From Proteus cibi (lineage in GTDB: Bacteria > Pseudomonadota > Gammaproteobacteria > Enterobacterales > Enterobacteriaceae): a DNA stretch of 64,000 nt. The notes beneath the pieces were generated by a model. It had not been told where the DNA came from and did not search any database. It was given only the letters and a program-made list of their open reading frames with translations. The stretch covers positions 124,001 to 188,000 of the forward strand of contig NZ_PENW01000015.1 of the NCBI RefSeq assembly GCF_003144405.1, in the 5' to 3' direction. A program made the position numbers and the translations under genes. Positions 47,194-56,855 of this stretch are shown here, in pieces. Positions within the stretch are counted from its first letter, which is position 1, and every line of letters starts with the position of its first letter.

Positions 47194-48096
47194 ATGTGGT
47201 CAGAATACTCTTTAGAAGTTGTTGATGCCGTTGCAAGAACAGGAAGTTTTAGCTCCGCCGCTCAAGAATTGCACAGAGTACCATCCGCCGTTAGTTACAC
47301 TGTTCGGCAATTGGAGGAATGGCTTGCCGTTCCTTTGTTTGAACGCCGTCACCGTGATGTAGAATTAACCGATGCAGGTAAAATTTTCATCAAAGAAGCA
47401 CGATCTGTTATCAAAAAAATGAATGACACTCGGCATTTTTGTCAACAAGTTTCTAATGGATGGCGCGGTCAATTCAGTATAGCAGTTGATTGCATTGTTA
47501 AACCTGAAAGAACACAACAACTTATTCTCGATTTTTATCGCCATTTTCCTGATATTGAACTGTATGTTTATCCTGAAGTGTTTAATGGTGTATGGGACTC
47601 CTTAGTCAATGGTCGTGTTGATTTAGCCATTGGAGCAACCAGAGCTTCACCAATTGGTGAGCGTTATAGTTTTAGAGATATGGGATTTATGCCTTGGCGT
47701 TGCGTTTGTCATATTGATCACCCTTTAGCAAAAGCACAACATCCATTAACGGATGATGAGATGCGACCTTATCCCAGTTTATGCTTAGAAGATACCTCAC
47801 GCAGTTTACCCAAGCGTGACACTTGGGCACTAAATAATCAGCGTAGAATGATTGTTCCGACATGGGATATGGGGCTTGAATGTTTGCTAGCGGGATTATG
47901 CGTAGGAATGGTGCCTTGGCATCGTGCCGAACCTTTAATTGAACAAGGTCAACTGGTTACTTTACAACTGGCACAACCATTGCCAGACAGCCCATGCTGC
48001 CTGACGTGGGTTGATAAAAGTGAATCACCCGCTTTGACATGGTTGTTAGATTATCTTGGCGATAGCCAAACCTTAAATAAGGAATGGCTTCGTTAG
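47194..48096 (+). CDS. punR: PunR (YdhB), LysR-family regulator of punC
   Basis: LysR-type regulator of 300 aa with an N-terminal winged helix (SLEVVDAVARTGSFSSAAQELHRVPSAVSYTVRQLEEWL, residues 5-43) and a C-terminal effector-binding domain. It is divergent from punC with 118 bp between, the usual arrangement for a regulator and its target. The ribosome binding site is AAAGGA. Its end faces purR with a 26-bp gap. Confidence 0.86.
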   Translation: MWSEYSLEVVDAVARTGSFSSAAQELHRVPSAVSYTVRQLEEWLAVPLFERRHRDVELTDAGKIFIKEARSVIKKMNDTRHFCQQVSNGWRGQFSIAVDCIVKPERTQQLILDFYRHFPDIELYVYPEVFNGVWDSLVNGRVDLAIGATRASPIGERYSFRDMGFMPWRCVCHIDHPLAKAQHPLTDDEMRPYPSLCLEDTSRSLPKRDTWALNNQRRMIVPTWDMGLECLLAGLCVGMVPWHRAEPLIEQGQLVTLQLAQPLPDSPCCLTWVDKSESPALTWLLDYLGDSQTLNKEWLR

Positions 48097-48122
48097 AAAT
48101 CAGCTAGCGGAATAAAGATGAA

Positions 48123-49148
48123 TTAACGGCGGTAATCGATAAAAGGACCGTCAGCAACTGAACGGCGCTCAACTAATCGAGGATGAACTTCGATTGTTTG
48201 GGCGTCTTCGCGTTTATTGACGATGCGATCAAGCAACATTGATAATGCCATTTGACCTAAACGTTCTTTTGGCTGGTGGACGGTTGTTAATGCAGGGGTA
48301 AAATAACGCGCATTACGAATATTGTCGTAACCCACAATAGAAATATCGAAAGGAACACGTAAACCAAGTTCATCCGCAGCACAAATGGCGCCCATTGCCA
48401 TCACATCACCCCCGCAAAAAACAGCAGTAGGGCGGTGTTTTTGATTGAGCATTTGGTACATCGCTTTATAGCCAGATTCAGGCTCAAAGTCGCCTTGTAC
48501 AATCCACTCATCTTTTACTGTGATTTTTGCTTCTTCCATGGCTTTTAAGAAACCTTGTAAGCGACCACCCCCCGTATTACGTTCTAATGGACCAGGGATA
48601 ATGCCAATATCACGATGACCACGTTCAATCAGGTAACGACCTGCAATATAACCACCATGGAAAGCGTTATCGATAATGGTATCTGTAAAGTCGCCACGTG
48701 CTTTTCCCCAATCCATGACAACCATAGGAATATTACGATAGCCCTCTAAAAGAGTAAGCAGGTGATCGGGATATTCAGAGCACATGACTAATAATCCATC
48801 AACACGTTTTTGTGCCAACATCGCTAAATAGGCTTTTTGTTTATCGAGGTTATTATGTGAATTACATAAAATCAGGGTATAGCCTTTGCTATAACAACTA
48901 TTTTCTACAGCTTCAATCACTTCCGCAAAGTAAGGAGCTTCACTGGACGTGGCTAACAGGCCAATAGATTTGGTGTGATTGACTTTTAAACTGCGCGCAA
49001 CGGCACTAGGCGAATAATTTAATTCTTTTATAGCGGCCCAAACTGCTGCCCGTGTGTTCTCAGCAACAAAACGTGTTTTGTTGATCACATGAGAAACAGT
49101 CGTGGTTGATACGCCTGCGCGTTTTGCCACGTCTTTTATTGTTGCCAT
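48123..49148 (-). CDS. purR: PurR, purine repressor
   Basis: LacI-family repressor of 341 aa, the size of E. coli PurR. The N-terminal helix-turn-helix and hinge are [29 protein letters not shown], and the effector domain shows the family segments [12 protein letters not shown] and [23 protein letters not shown]. It binds hypoxanthine or guanine as corepressor and represses purine synthesis genes. It is next to punRC, a purine transport pair, as in E. coli. A GCAAAC half-site at 49228-49233 is the only hint of an autoregulatory operator. Confidence 0.95.
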   Translation of the reverse strand: MATIKDVAKRAGVSTTTVSHVINKTRFVAENTRAAVWAAIKELNYSPSAVARSLKVNHTKSIGLLATSSEAPYFAEVIEAVENSCYSKGYTLILCNSHNNLDKQKAYLAMLAQKRVDGLLVMCSEYPDHLLTLLEGYRNIPMVVMDWGKARGDFTDTIIDNAFHGGYIAGRYLIERGHRDIGIIPGPLERNTGGGRLQGFLKAMEEAKITVKDEWIVQGDFEPESGYKAMYQMLNQKHRPTAVFCGGDVMAMGAICAADELGLRVPFDISIVGYDNIRNARYFTPALTTVHQPKERLGQMALSMLLDRIVNKREDAQTIEVHPRLVERRSVADGPFIDYRR

Positions 49149-49416
49149 GGTGTGGAAAACTCCTGACCTTCATTGGTCTCTTTTATCTAATTTTGTGGTT
49201 TAACTGCCAGTATAGTCATACATAGGGCAAACACTGGCAATAATTTAGCGATTAGCTGTGAATTTTGTATGATCTAGCTCAAAAGTGAAAGTATTAATCA
49301 ATGTTATAAATTGTGCACTGGTCGCTATTTTAGCAAATTTTGATATGTGATAATAATTAACCATGACAAGGTTATGGTTAAAAGTGTGTATTATAATCAT
49401 TTTGAGGGAGAAATAG

Positions 49417-49500
49417 ATGGATACGGATCTGAAATTTGGTTTGAGTACAGCCGTTGCAGCGCTTGTTATGATCGTTTTATTTTCGACTATGATGTTCTAA
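49417..49500 (+). CDS. ynhF: YnhF, 27-residue membrane microprotein
   Basis: Short frame preceded by a strong GAGGGAG ribosome binding site. The protein begins MDTDLKFGLST and is otherwise one hydrophobic helix ending in FSTMMF. E. coli YnhF is a 29-residue membrane protein beginning MSTDLKFSL and is also encoded between purR and sodB. The function of the family is unknown. A terminator follows at 49560. Confidence 0.85.
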   Translation: MDTDLKFGLSTAVAALVMIVLFSTMMF

Positions 49501-49559
49501 TCACTGCTTTATAGAATATCCGATCAATTTAAATCATAGATTATCGAATATCTGAATAT

Positions 49560-49590
49560 AACAAAGGGCTCAAGGCCCTTTGTTATTTTG
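49560..49590. terminator. Bidirectional terminator between ynhF and sodB
   Basis: Stem AACAAAGGGC / GCCCTTTGTT (49560-49569, 49575-49584) with a five-base loop. T-rich DNA follows on the plus strand. Confidence 0.82.
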
Positions 49591-49637
49591 TCACCAAAAA
49601 TGAATCTCAGTCACTCACCTTTGATTATTAAGTTCAA

Positions 49638-50216
49638 TTAAGCAAGATTAGCTTCGACAAAAGACCAGTTAACTAATGCCCAGAACTCTTCTAAATATTT
49701 AACGCGCGCATTACGGTAGTCGATATAGTAAGCATGTTCCCATACGTCTACTGTTAACAGTGGTTTGTCTGCGCCTGAAACTGGAGTTGCAGCATTAGAG
49801 GTATTAACAATTGCAACCGAACCGTCAGCTTTTTTAACTAACCAAGTCCAACCTGAACCGAAGTTTTTCGCTGCCGCGTCATTAAATTGTTTTTTGAACT
49901 CTTCAAAAGAGCCAAATGCTTTGTTGATAGCATCAGCAATTTTACCTGTTGGTGCGCCACCTGCATTTGGTGCTAAGCAGTTCCAGTAGAAAGTGTGGTT
50001 CCATACTTGAGCTGCATTATTAAAAATACCACCATCAGTAGATTTGATGATTTCCTCTAAAGATTTGTTTTCTAAATCAGTACCTTTAACCAGATTGTTT
50101 AAGTTGGTTACATAGGTTTGGTGGTGTTTGCCGTAGTGATATTCTAAAGTTTCTTTAGAGATGTGTGGCTCAAGAGCATCTAACGCATAAGGTAATTTTG
50201 GTAATTCGAAAGACAT
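49638..50216 (-). CDS. sodB: SodB, iron superoxide dismutase
   Basis: Cytoplasmic Fe-SOD of 192 aa. The metal ligands are in [12 protein letters not shown] (His), WNHTFYWN (His) and [12 protein letters not shown] (Asp and His). [15 protein letters not shown] and the GSGWTWL motif indicate the iron type. I took ATG 50216, after AAGGAG, giving [17 protein letters not shown]; the frame is open 93 bases upstream but without family support. In E. coli sodB is post-transcriptionally repressed by RyhB; no such site was sought here in detail. Confidence 0.95.
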   Translation of the reverse strand: MSFELPKLPYALDALEPHISKETLEYHYGKHHQTYVTNLNNLVKGTDLENKSLEEIIKSTDGGIFNNAAQVWNHTFYWNCLAPNAGGAPTGKIADAINKAFGSFEEFKKQFNDAAAKNFGSGWTWLVKKADGSVAIVNTSNAATPVSGADKPLLTVDVWEHAYYIDYRNARVKYLEEFWALVNWSFVEANLA

Positions 50217-50682
50217 TGCGTACTCCTTTAAACTATCTATTTCGGGTTTTGTGCCTGAAATCATTCCATCAAAATTATTTGAATTGATAGAATGAGGCAA
50301 ATGAATCACTAAGTTGTTACTATTTTGCTAATTATTTTAACAAAAATCCGCTGAAATAACAGCTAAATATCTTTTATCTATAGTTATAAGCCATATAGAT
50401 TAATTATACTCATAAGAGTATATCCCTCTTACCTACACGTAAAGTAGCAAAATTGCATTTATCATGAGAGAAGTAACAGGACATGGTTTTTGAAGCTAAA
50501 GAGTGTAAGCAAAATAAAAATTAAACATTTGTCGTTCTATTTGGCTGTTATTATGTTGGAATGATGACTTCCCCTTTGAGGAGAGTGGTGTTAACTAGGA
50601 ATTAACTTTATTTTAATCCGCATTGGTTTTGTGTGTCATTCCTAGAAATTATCCCCAAAAAGCTTATTTCATTAACCCGTTG
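50217..50682. other. Intergenic region upstream of sodB
   Basis: About 466 bp without a credible gene. It holds an 8-bp perfect inverted repeat CTAGGAAT / ATTCCTAG (50595-50602, 50638-50645) with a 35-base loop, of unknown role, and the sodB promoter by position. I see no other structure. Confidence 0.5.
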
Positions 50683-51498
50683 TTATTCCATAATAAGCGT
50701 ATACATCATTTTTATTACGACTAAAAAAAGAAATAATGCGAATATTTGGCGAACTCTTGGAATAGGAAGTCGATAAGCAACTTTTACACCAACAGGTGCG
50801 AAGAGTATGCTGGTGATACTTATCCCGATAAAAGCAGGTAAATAGATAAAGCCTAAATAATAGTCATTAATGGTTGTTTGATCCCACCCATAAATAATCC
50901 CCATTATCGTCCCGATAGAGGCAATAATAACGCCGATCATTGATGATGTCGCAATGCATTTACGTGTATTAAAACCCCAATGGCTTAAAAGAGGGATGGT
51001 GATAGTGCCACCTGCAATACCAATAAAGCTGGAGATGAAACCGATTAACGATCCACCACTTATTAATGCTGGTTTAGAGATAAGAGGATCTTTTACATTT
51101 TCGATGCGTTCAGTTTCTTTCTTTTTGGTTAATAATCCATAGATGGTGTAGATCATGAAAATACAGAACACAATTTGTAATATTGTATTTGACATTTTTT
51201 GTACAAAAAATGTGCCAACAAACATACCGATAAGTGTTCCTGTGGCTAAGAAAGGAAATTGATCCCATAAAATAGCGCTATGCTTGTTATGAGAATAGGC
51301 TGAAGAAGCGGTAGAAAATATAATGACAGAAAATGAGGTTGATAAGGCGATTTTCATAACCATATCGGTTGGAATGGCTTGTTGACTCACGACATACATG
51401 ACGACAGGAACAATGATTGCACCGCCTCCAATTCCAAGTAGACCAGCGAAAAAACCAGTAACACATCCCACGAAAAGAAACAGTAAAATCATGTCCAT
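50683..51498 (-). CDS. TauE/SafE-family membrane permease
   Basis: Inner-membrane protein (271 aa) with about eight hydrophobic helices in two similar halves; each half contains a GIGGG or GIAGG signature (GLLGIGGGAIIVPVVMYV near 20-37 and FIGIAGGTITIPLLSHWG near 165-182). Family members export sulfite, sulfoacetate or other organosulfur anions, but the substrate cannot be read from sequence. It is not found at this place in E. coli, where other genes lie between sodB and grxD. Confidence 0.8.
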   Translation of the reverse strand: MDMILLFLFVGCVTGFFAGLLGIGGGAIIVPVVMYVVSQQAIPTDMVMKIALSTSFSVIIFSTASSAYSHNKHSAILWDQFPFLATGTLIGMFVGTFFVQKMSNTILQIVFCIFMIYTIYGLLTKKKETERIENVKDPLISKPALISGGSLIGFISSFIGIAGGTITIPLLSHWGFNTRKCIATSSMIGVIIASIGTIMGIIYGWDQTTINDYYLGFIYLPAFIGISITSILFAPVGVKVAYRLPIPRVRQIFALFLFLVVIKMMYTLIME

Positions 51499-51670
51499 AA
51501 TTGATACTCATAATAATTTATAACAAATATATGTATCAAGATTATATCGCTTTTGGGGCGCTATTTTTAGCCTAAAAAATCAGGCGAATTAAATTAATCT
51601 CTCATTATTGTCTTATCGTTTCTTGTACTCCTTTAACGTATTAGCGAATTTAATGCTTATTGAAAAATAA

Positions 51671-51703
51671 AGTAGAAATCATCATTGAACAATGATTTCT
51701 ACT
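51671..51703 (-). terminator. Terminator of dkgB
   Basis: Perfect 12-bp stem AGTAGAAATCAT / ATGATTTCTACT (51671-51682, 51692-51703) with a nine-base loop and T-rich DNA on the minus strand. Confidence 0.75.
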
Positions 51704-51710
51704 TAAACGA

Positions 51711-52514
51711 TTAATCCCAGTGTGGCGCTAAACCATCTGGGCTTACCTGTCGTTCATTTTTATCTAATTTTCTGATGGCTTCTATATCATTCTTATCAAG
51801 TTGCAATGTTGTCGAATGTAAGTTGCTCAGTAAATTTTCGCGTTTTGTTGATGATGGGATAACAGAGTATCCTTCATGTATCGCCCATGCCAATATCACT
51901 TGTGCTGCGGTTGCACCGTGTTTTTTGGCTATGTCTTGTATCACCTCATCTTTTAACGCATTGCCATAAGCCAAAGTCATATAGGAAGTAATATGAATAC
52001 CCTGCTGTTTTGCCCACTCAGTCACTTTACGATTCTGTAAATAAGGTGATAATTCTATTTGATTGGTCGCTATGTTTTCTACACCAACGGCTTTTATAGC
52101 TTGCTCCATGAGGGGAATGGTAAAGTTAGAAATGCCGATCTCACGGGTTAATCCCTCTTTTTTAGCTGCTAATAATGCTTGCATAAATTCATCAACAGAC
52201 ACTTCATCATTTGGAGAGGGCCAGTGGATTAATGTTAGATCAACATAATCCATTTGTAAGTCACGGAGACTTTTCTTGAGGCTAGGAATAAGTTTGTCTT
52301 TAGCGAGATTAGCTATCCAAATTTTGGTAGTAACATATAGCTCATCACGAGCAATACCACTTTCCGAGATAGCTTGACCAACAGCTGATTCATTTTCATA
52401 TATTTGTGCTGTATCTATAGCTCTATAGCCAACTTCCAATGCATTTTTAACAGATGCGATGACCACATCATCTTTTAAACGAAAAGTTCCAACACCAATT
52501 ACAGGGACGCTCAT
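51711..52514 (-). CDS. dkgB: DkgB, aldo/keto reductase (2,5-diketo-D-gluconate / methylglyoxal reductase type)
   Basis: NADPH-dependent reductase of 267 aa, the length of E. coli DkgB. The AKR tetrad is visible: Asp and Tyr in [11 protein letters not shown], Lys in TTKIWI, and His in [12 protein letters not shown] took ATG 52514 ([18 protein letters not shown]), which follows GAGG; an open frame 111 bases upstream adds unrelated residues. The C-terminal coenzyme motif is [11 protein letters not shown]. It may detoxify methylglyoxal. It is not in this position in E. coli. Confidence 0.9.
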   Translation of the reverse strand: MSVPVIGVGTFRLKDDVVIASVKNALEVGYRAIDTAQIYENESAVGQAISESGIARDELYVTTKIWIANLAKDKLIPSLKKSLRDLQMDYVDLTLIHWPSPNDEVSVDEFMQALLAAKKEGLTREIGISNFTIPLMEQAIKAVGVENIATNQIELSPYLQNRKVTEWAKQQGIHITSYMTLAYGNALKDEVIQDIAKKHGATAAQVILAWAIHEGYSVIPSSTKRENLLSNLHSTTLQLDKNDIEAIRKLDKNERQVSPDGLAPHWD

Positions 52515-52905
52515 GTTTACCTCTTTAAAATATTTAATGAGAGAAAATTTGATGAGCAGAGAGTACAAGACTGTATTTTTTGGATATATAGCAAAAAAGA
52601 TAATTAACTTTTGCTCAAAATACAATAATAGAGAAATCCGCTTTTGTCATTGTTATCAATTTAATCACTTATTTGATATCAACTATGCTAAATAGCTCTA
52701 CCGCCGACGATGTTGGCTAAAGTTAAAACTATAGTGATTGTTGATTTTGTGAGAAGAAAGCAAGATGGGCAATGAGATAAAAAAATAGACTATCCCAGAC
52801 GGTAGCGCATTGATTTGTTGATTGTGTTATACAACTAATTTATTCACTCAGATATTAATAAACAGAACGACATAACTATTATAAAAACCTTACAGGAGAA
52901 ATACG
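52515..52905. other. Intergenic region between dkgB and the GNAT gene
   Basis: About 390 bp with no supported gene. A plus-strand frame (52459-52695) starts antisense inside dkgB and has no ribosome binding site. The stretch is AT-rich; promoters for both flanking genes are expected but I cannot name one. Confidence 0.5.
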
Positions 52906-53406
52906 GTGTTTACTTTAACCAAAATAGAGAAAAGTGATTGGGATTTTTTTAAAAAATTATATACGGACACTGAAATAATGAAGTTTATTTCTGATCCACT
53001 AAGTGATCAGCAAATGAAAGATGCTTTTGATAGTCGGCTGCCTAAGTGGGATGTAGAGTCTTCTCATTGGTTGTGTTTTGTGATCCGACGGGAAACTGAC
53101 GGCGTTCCTATGGGATTAACCGGTTTAAGGATGGTTCGAGAAAATAATAAACGGGTCGCTGAGGTGGGTTACATTATCGCGAATGATTTTTCAGGAATGT
53201 CTTTGGCTACGAATTCATTAGCCACTTTATTGGCGTTGCCTGAATTATCAGCTATTTCACAGTACCAAGCGGTTATTACTAACGGAAACAATGCATCAGT
53301 CCGAGTTTTGGAAAAAAATGGGTTCATCCTTACGGACGTTATTAAAGATAACTACACTATTGGCGGAGTTATGTTTGATGACTGTATTTATAAATTAAAT
53401 AAATAA
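52906..53406 (+). CDS. GNAT-family N-acetyltransferase
   Basis: Protein of 166 aa with the RimJ/RimL-type GNAT fold: FKKLYTDTEIMKFISDPLSD near the start, GLTGLRMV, the acetyl-CoA region VGYIIANDFSGMSLATNSLA near residues 85-105 and NNASVRVLEKNGFIL near 125-139. The start is GTG, 7 bases after AGGAG. The family acetylates amines or N-termini; the substrate is not known. It is a single gene next to grxD and is not at this place in E. coli. Confidence 0.78.
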   Translation: MFTLTKIEKSDWDFFKKLYTDTEIMKFISDPLSDQQMKDAFDSRLPKWDVESSHWLCFVIRRETDGVPMGLTGLRMVRENNKRVAEVGYIIANDFSGMSLATNSLATLLALPELSAISQYQAVITNGNNASVRVLEKNGFILTDVIKDNYTIGGVMFDDCIYKLNK

Positions 53407-53620
53407 CAATATAAAACGTGTAATCGCTTGTTTTGTTTGTCTGGTATTGTCATATTTTGTCGCGTATTTTCTCATCAATTATAAGATGTATTTATTTTAA
53501 TCATTTGATTTTTATTGGAAATAAACTTTACGTAGAGCTTTCTAATATAAAGTGGTATTCTTCTTTCATGTTTTCCCTATATAAAGCATATCGAATATAA
53601 AAGGCTGTAAGGACTGACAA

Positions 53621-53962
53621 ATGACGACTATTGAAAAAATTGAACGCCAGATCAACGAAAACCCAATTATTTTATACATGAAAGGTTCACCAAAATTACC
53701 AAGTTGCGGTTTTTCTGCTCAGGCAGTTCAAGCTATCTCTGCTTGTGGTGAGCGTTTTGCGTATGTTGATATCCTGCAAAACCCAGATATTCGTGCAGAA
53801 TTACCAAAATATGCACACTGGCCAACCTTCCCACAATTATGGGTAGATGGTGAATTAGTCGGTGGATGTGACATTATTTTAGAAATGTATCAGCGCGGTG
53901 AGTTACAGAAGTTATTAAAAGAGACGGCTGATAAATATCGTGGTGAAGAAGAAGCACAGTAA
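53621..53962 (+). CDS. grxD: GrxD, monothiol glutaredoxin 4
   Basis: Monothiol glutaredoxin of 113 aa with the active site CGFS at Cys29 in LPSCGFSAQAVQA, followed by FPQLWVDGELVGGCDIILEM, the glutathione-binding region. Such proteins carry 2Fe-2S clusters bound with glutathione and deliver them to targets. An intact terminator follows. E. coli grxD also lies between sodB and rnt. Confidence 0.95.
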   Translation: MTTIEKIERQINENPIILYMKGSPKLPSCGFSAQAVQAISACGERFAYVDILQNPDIRAELPKYAHWPTFPQLWVDGELVGGCDIILEMYQRGELQKLLKETADKYRGEEEAQ

Positions 53963-54015
53963 TTCATTTTTATCTTTTCGGTATTGAAACGCATAAAAAT
54001 AATCAGATTTTCAAT

Positions 54016-54050
54016 AAAAAAAGCCAGCTCGATGATGAACTGGCTTTTTT
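54016..54050. terminator. Bidirectional terminator between grxD and rnt
   Basis: Stem AAAAAGCCAG / CTGGCTTTTT around a 12-base loop (54016-54027 and 54040-54050), T-rich on both strands. Confidence 0.85.
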
Positions 54051-54085
54051 CTGTTATTCATAAACAGATTAGAAAAATCATCACT

Positions 54086-54724
54086 TCAAGGTGTCGGTAA
54101 CGGCCATCCACCAAGTTTTTTCCAACGGTTAACTAATTCACAAAAGAGTAATGATGTACGATTAGTGTCGTATAATGCACCATGTGCTAATTTGCTATCA
54201 AAGGGAATGCCCGCCGTGATGCAGGCTTTCGCCAAAATTGTTTGTCCTAATACCAATCCACTTAAAGCTGCTGTATCAAAGGTTGCAAAAGGATGAAAAG
54301 GATTACGTTTTAATCCAGCACGTTCAGCTGCAGCCATGACAAAGCTGTGATCAAAATTTGCATTATGAGCGACAATAATGGCGCGATTACAATCTGCATC
54401 CTTCATTCCTTTACGTACCATTTTAAAAATGGCATGAAGGGCTTCATATTCACTGACTGCGCTACGTAAAGGATTAGTTGGGTCAATACCTGTAAATTCT
54501 AAGGCTGCGGGTTCGAGATTTGCCCCTTCAAAGGGTTCAACATGAAAATGTAATGTGTTATCAGGTTTTAGCCAACCTTGTTCATCCATTTTTAATGTAA
54601 TGGCGGCGATTTCAAGTAAACCATCTGTTTTCGCATTAAATCCACCTGTTTCCACATCAATGACAACAGGGTAGTAACCCCGAAAACGGTTACAAAGCTT
54701 ATTGGGATTATTTATATCAGGCAT
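54086..54724 (-). CDS. rnt: Rnt, ribonuclease T
   Basis: DEDDh exonuclease of 212 aa that trims 3' ends of tRNA and other stable RNAs. The catalytic motifs are [12 protein letters not shown] (Asp, Glu) near residue 20, [13 protein letters not shown] (Asp) near 115 and [16 protein letters not shown] (His, Asp) near 178. It runs convergent to grxD and is followed by gloA upstream, as in E. coli. Length is close to the E. coli enzyme. Confidence 0.95.
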   Translation of the reverse strand: MPDINNPNKLCNRFRGYYPVVIDVETGGFNAKTDGLLEIAAITLKMDEQGWLKPDNTLHFHVEPFEGANLEPAALEFTGIDPTNPLRSAVSEYEALHAIFKMVRKGMKDADCNRAIIVAHNANFDHSFVMAAAERAGLKRNPFHPFATFDTAALSGLVLGQTILAKACITAGIPFDSKLAHGALYDTNRTSLLFCELVNRWKKLGGWPLPTP

Positions 54725-54778
54725 TAAGTTGTACTTATCCGATAAAAATAGAATATCGGAAATTGATAATCAGTAAGG

Positions 54779-54807
54779 CCAGAAAGATACACATGTTATC
54801 TTTCTGG
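54779..54807 (-). terminator. Hairpin after gloA
   Basis: Perfect 11-bp stem CCAGAAAGATA / TATCTTTCTGG (54779-54789, 54797-54807), just past the gloA stop. The T run on the minus strand is short, so read-through into rnt is possible. Confidence 0.55.
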
Positions 54808-54819
54808 TTTTAATAAAAA

Positions 54820-55227
54820 TTAGTGACCTAGAGCGTGACTTGCACTTTTGTTTTCGATGAGCTCGATTTTATATCCATCAGGATCTTCAACAAAAGCAAT
54901 AATTGTTGAGCCACCTTTTACTGGACCTGCATCACGGGTAACATTACCGCCTGCTTGGCGAATGGCTTCACAGGTTGCAGCAACATCATCAACACCTAAT
55001 GCTACATGCCCAAAAGCGGTTCCCATTTCGTAGCTGTTCACACCCCAGTTATAGGTTAATTCTATAACCGCACCGGTGCTTTCATCACCATAACCAACAA
55101 AAGCTAACGAGTATTTATATTCCTCATTCTCGCTAGTGCGTAGAAGTTGCATACCCAAAACCTTGGTATAAAAGTCGATAGAACGTTGTAAATCGCCCAC
55201 TCGGATCATGGTATGAAGTACTCGCAT
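54820..55227 (-). CDS. gloA: GloA, lactoylglutathione lyase (glyoxalase I)
   Basis: Metalloenzyme of 135 aa, the E. coli length, that converts the hemithioacetal of methylglyoxal and glutathione to lactoylglutathione. The vicinal-oxygen-chelate halves start [23 protein letters not shown] and [17 protein letters not shown], with metal ligands His, Glu (VIELTYNWG), His and Glu (KIELIE). I took the ATG at 55227 (MRVLHTM); a longer frame adds ten residues. In E. coli nemRA lie between gloA and ydhL; here they are missing. Confidence 0.95.
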   Translation of the reverse strand: MRVLHTMIRVGDLQRSIDFYTKVLGMQLLRTSENEEYKYSLAFVGYGDESTGAVIELTYNWGVNSYEMGTAFGHVALGVDDVAATCEAIRQAGGNVTRDAGPVKGGSTIIAFVEDPDGYKIELIENKSASHALGH

Positions 55228-55412
55228 ATAAACCTCTTGTGTTTTTTTAATGATCAAACCCTACAGATAAACTGATGGCGGGGTACTATAACGCGTTAAA
55301 GCCCTAAAGTTCAATTTTACTACGCCTTTAACAGTTCAATAAATCATGTTGTGCAGATAATATCTCTATTAACTATACTCTATTGTAACAAAAAAGAGGG
55401 AGGGAAAATCAA

Positions 55413-55652
55413 ATGCAAGAACAATTAGAATTTTTTGATATTCCTAGTCCTTGTATTGGGCGTTGTGAAATGAATGCGCAAGGATATTGCGTCGGATGCT
55501 ATCGTAGCCGTCAAGAGCGCTTTAATTGGTCAACAATGAATCAACAAGAGAAAAGAAATATATTACGACTTTGTCGGCAACGTTATTTAAGGACATTAAA
55601 AAAATTGGGTTCTTCAATTGAAAAAGAGAATGATCAACTCAATTTATTTTAA
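55413..55652 (+). CDS. ydhL: YdhL, DUF1289 protein
   Basis: Small protein (79 aa) with the DUF1289 cysteine pattern: CIGRCEMNAQGYCVGCYRSRQE, four cysteines in CxxxC and CxxC, typical of a metal site, followed by a basic helical tail (RLCRQRYLRTLKKLG). The length equals that of E. coli YdhL. Function unknown. It has a GAGGGAGG ribosome binding site. Confidence 0.85.
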   Translation: MQEQLEFFDIPSPCIGRCEMNAQGYCVGCYRSRQERFNWSTMNQQEKRNILRLCRQRYLRTLKKLGSSIEKENDQLNLF

Positions 55653-56103
55653 ATGTTCTACTTATTTTTTAATATTAAAATAATAATTAACTATCTTTTA
55701 AATTCATTATTGTTATTTATTGTAGTCATGTGATTTATTATTTTTTATTTATTAATGTGACGTTGTAGCTTTGTGATGTTACTGTGCTATTCTTTTTTTA
55801 ATTTCTTGATTGTAATAGTGTTTTTTCTTTTTTATTGTATTGGTTTTAAAATAATAATAATTATTATGTAAAAAAATATAGATTAGTTTTTATAACAAGG
55901 TTATTCTTTATGAACTTTCGTTGTTAGAAAGAAAGGGTTTAATTATATCTGGAAAATAATTACTTATCTAATAAATAGGATTATAACTATATTAGTTATT
56001 AAAGGTAATATTTTAATTAAAAAGAATAGGTAAATATTGTATTAAAAATGAATATCTAAACTTTGTAATAAGTTGACTGAAAATGCTAATTAAGGAGAGA
56101 TAA
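55653..56103. other. Long AT-rich gap between ydhL and slyA
   Basis: About 450 bp of very AT-rich DNA. I see no gene, no clear terminator for ydhL and no strong operator. It presumably carries the slyA promoter. In E. coli this interval contains several genes (for example ydhI-ydhK, sodC and ydhF), which are absent here. Confidence 0.5.
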
Positions 56104-56532
56104 GTGGAATCAACATTAGGAGCTGATTTAGCGCGTTTAGTTCGATTATGGCGTGCTTTAATTGATCATCGTCTCAAACCATTAAAATTAACTCAAACCC
56201 ATTGGGTTACTCTGTACAATATCAGCCAATTACCTCCAGAGCAGTCACAAATCCAATTGGCTAAAGCAATAGGAATCGAGCAACCGTCTTTAGTGAGAAC
56301 CTTAGATCAACTGGAAGAAAAAAAACTGATATGTCGGCATACATGTGCAAATGATCGTAGAGCAAAACGTATAAAATTAACCAAAGAATCTGAGCCTTTT
56401 ATTAATGAGGTTTATGCAGTTATAGAAAAAACGAGACGAGAAATATTAGGTGGTATTCAACAAGACGAACTTGAAAGGCTAATAGGTACAATCCAAAAAT
56501 TAGAAAAAAACATAAATAGGTTAAATGACTAA
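56104..56532 (+). CDS. slyA: SlyA, MarR-family transcriptional regulator
   Basis: Winged-helix regulator (142 aa) that counteracts H-NS silencing and controls envelope and virulence genes in enterics. The DNA-recognition segment is [43 protein letters not shown] (near 50-92), very close to E. coli. The start is GTG after AAGGAGAGATAA, which matches the family N-terminus [18 protein letters not shown]. It is convergent with slyB, as in E. coli. Confidence 0.94.
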   Translation: MESTLGADLARLVRLWRALIDHRLKPLKLTQTHWVTLYNISQLPPEQSQIQLAKAIGIEQPSLVRTLDQLEEKKLICRHTCANDRRAKRIKLTKESEPFINEVYAVIEKTRREILGGIQQDELERLIGTIQKLEKNINRLND

Positions 56533-56815
56533 TAATTTCAAATTTAATATATATTCTATTTAATTAATATTAATTACTGATGATAACTATACTTTAAATA
56601 ATTTATTTTTCAGTTAGATAATAATTGAATAATTCAGTAGGGAGATAGAAATATATCACTGGTGAGAGTAAACGATGTTACTAATGCTGAAATTTTAAAT
56701 ATAACGAGTATGTAAAAATATCATTATATGGTTCTATATTATATAGTCCTAAATTTAATAACTAGATTATATATTCGCTTTCTCTTTAGGTTACTTATTA
56801 TTGAGTCATAAAATA
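56533..56815. other. Intergenic region downstream of slyA
   Basis: AT-rich; no gene seen. It ends at the shared terminator 56816-56847. Confidence 0.5.
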
Positions 56816-56847
56816 AAACAGGCAACTTTAATGTTGCCTGTTTTTTT
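56816..56847. terminator. Bidirectional terminator between slyA and slyB
   Basis: Stem AAACAGGCAAC / GTTGCCTGTTT (56816-56826, 56833-56843) with a six-base loop and a T run on the plus strand; A-rich on the other side. Confidence 0.85.
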
Positions 56848-56855
56848 GTTGCTAA

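Noticed and set aside
50217..50309. Upstream extension of sodB by 31 residues
   Set aside because: The ATG at 50216 has a strong ribosome binding site and matches the SodB N-terminus; the extension has no family counterpart.
52459..52695. Plus-strand frame of 78 codons near dkgB
   Set aside because: Its start is antisense to the dkgB N-terminus, and no ribosome binding site or homology is apparent.
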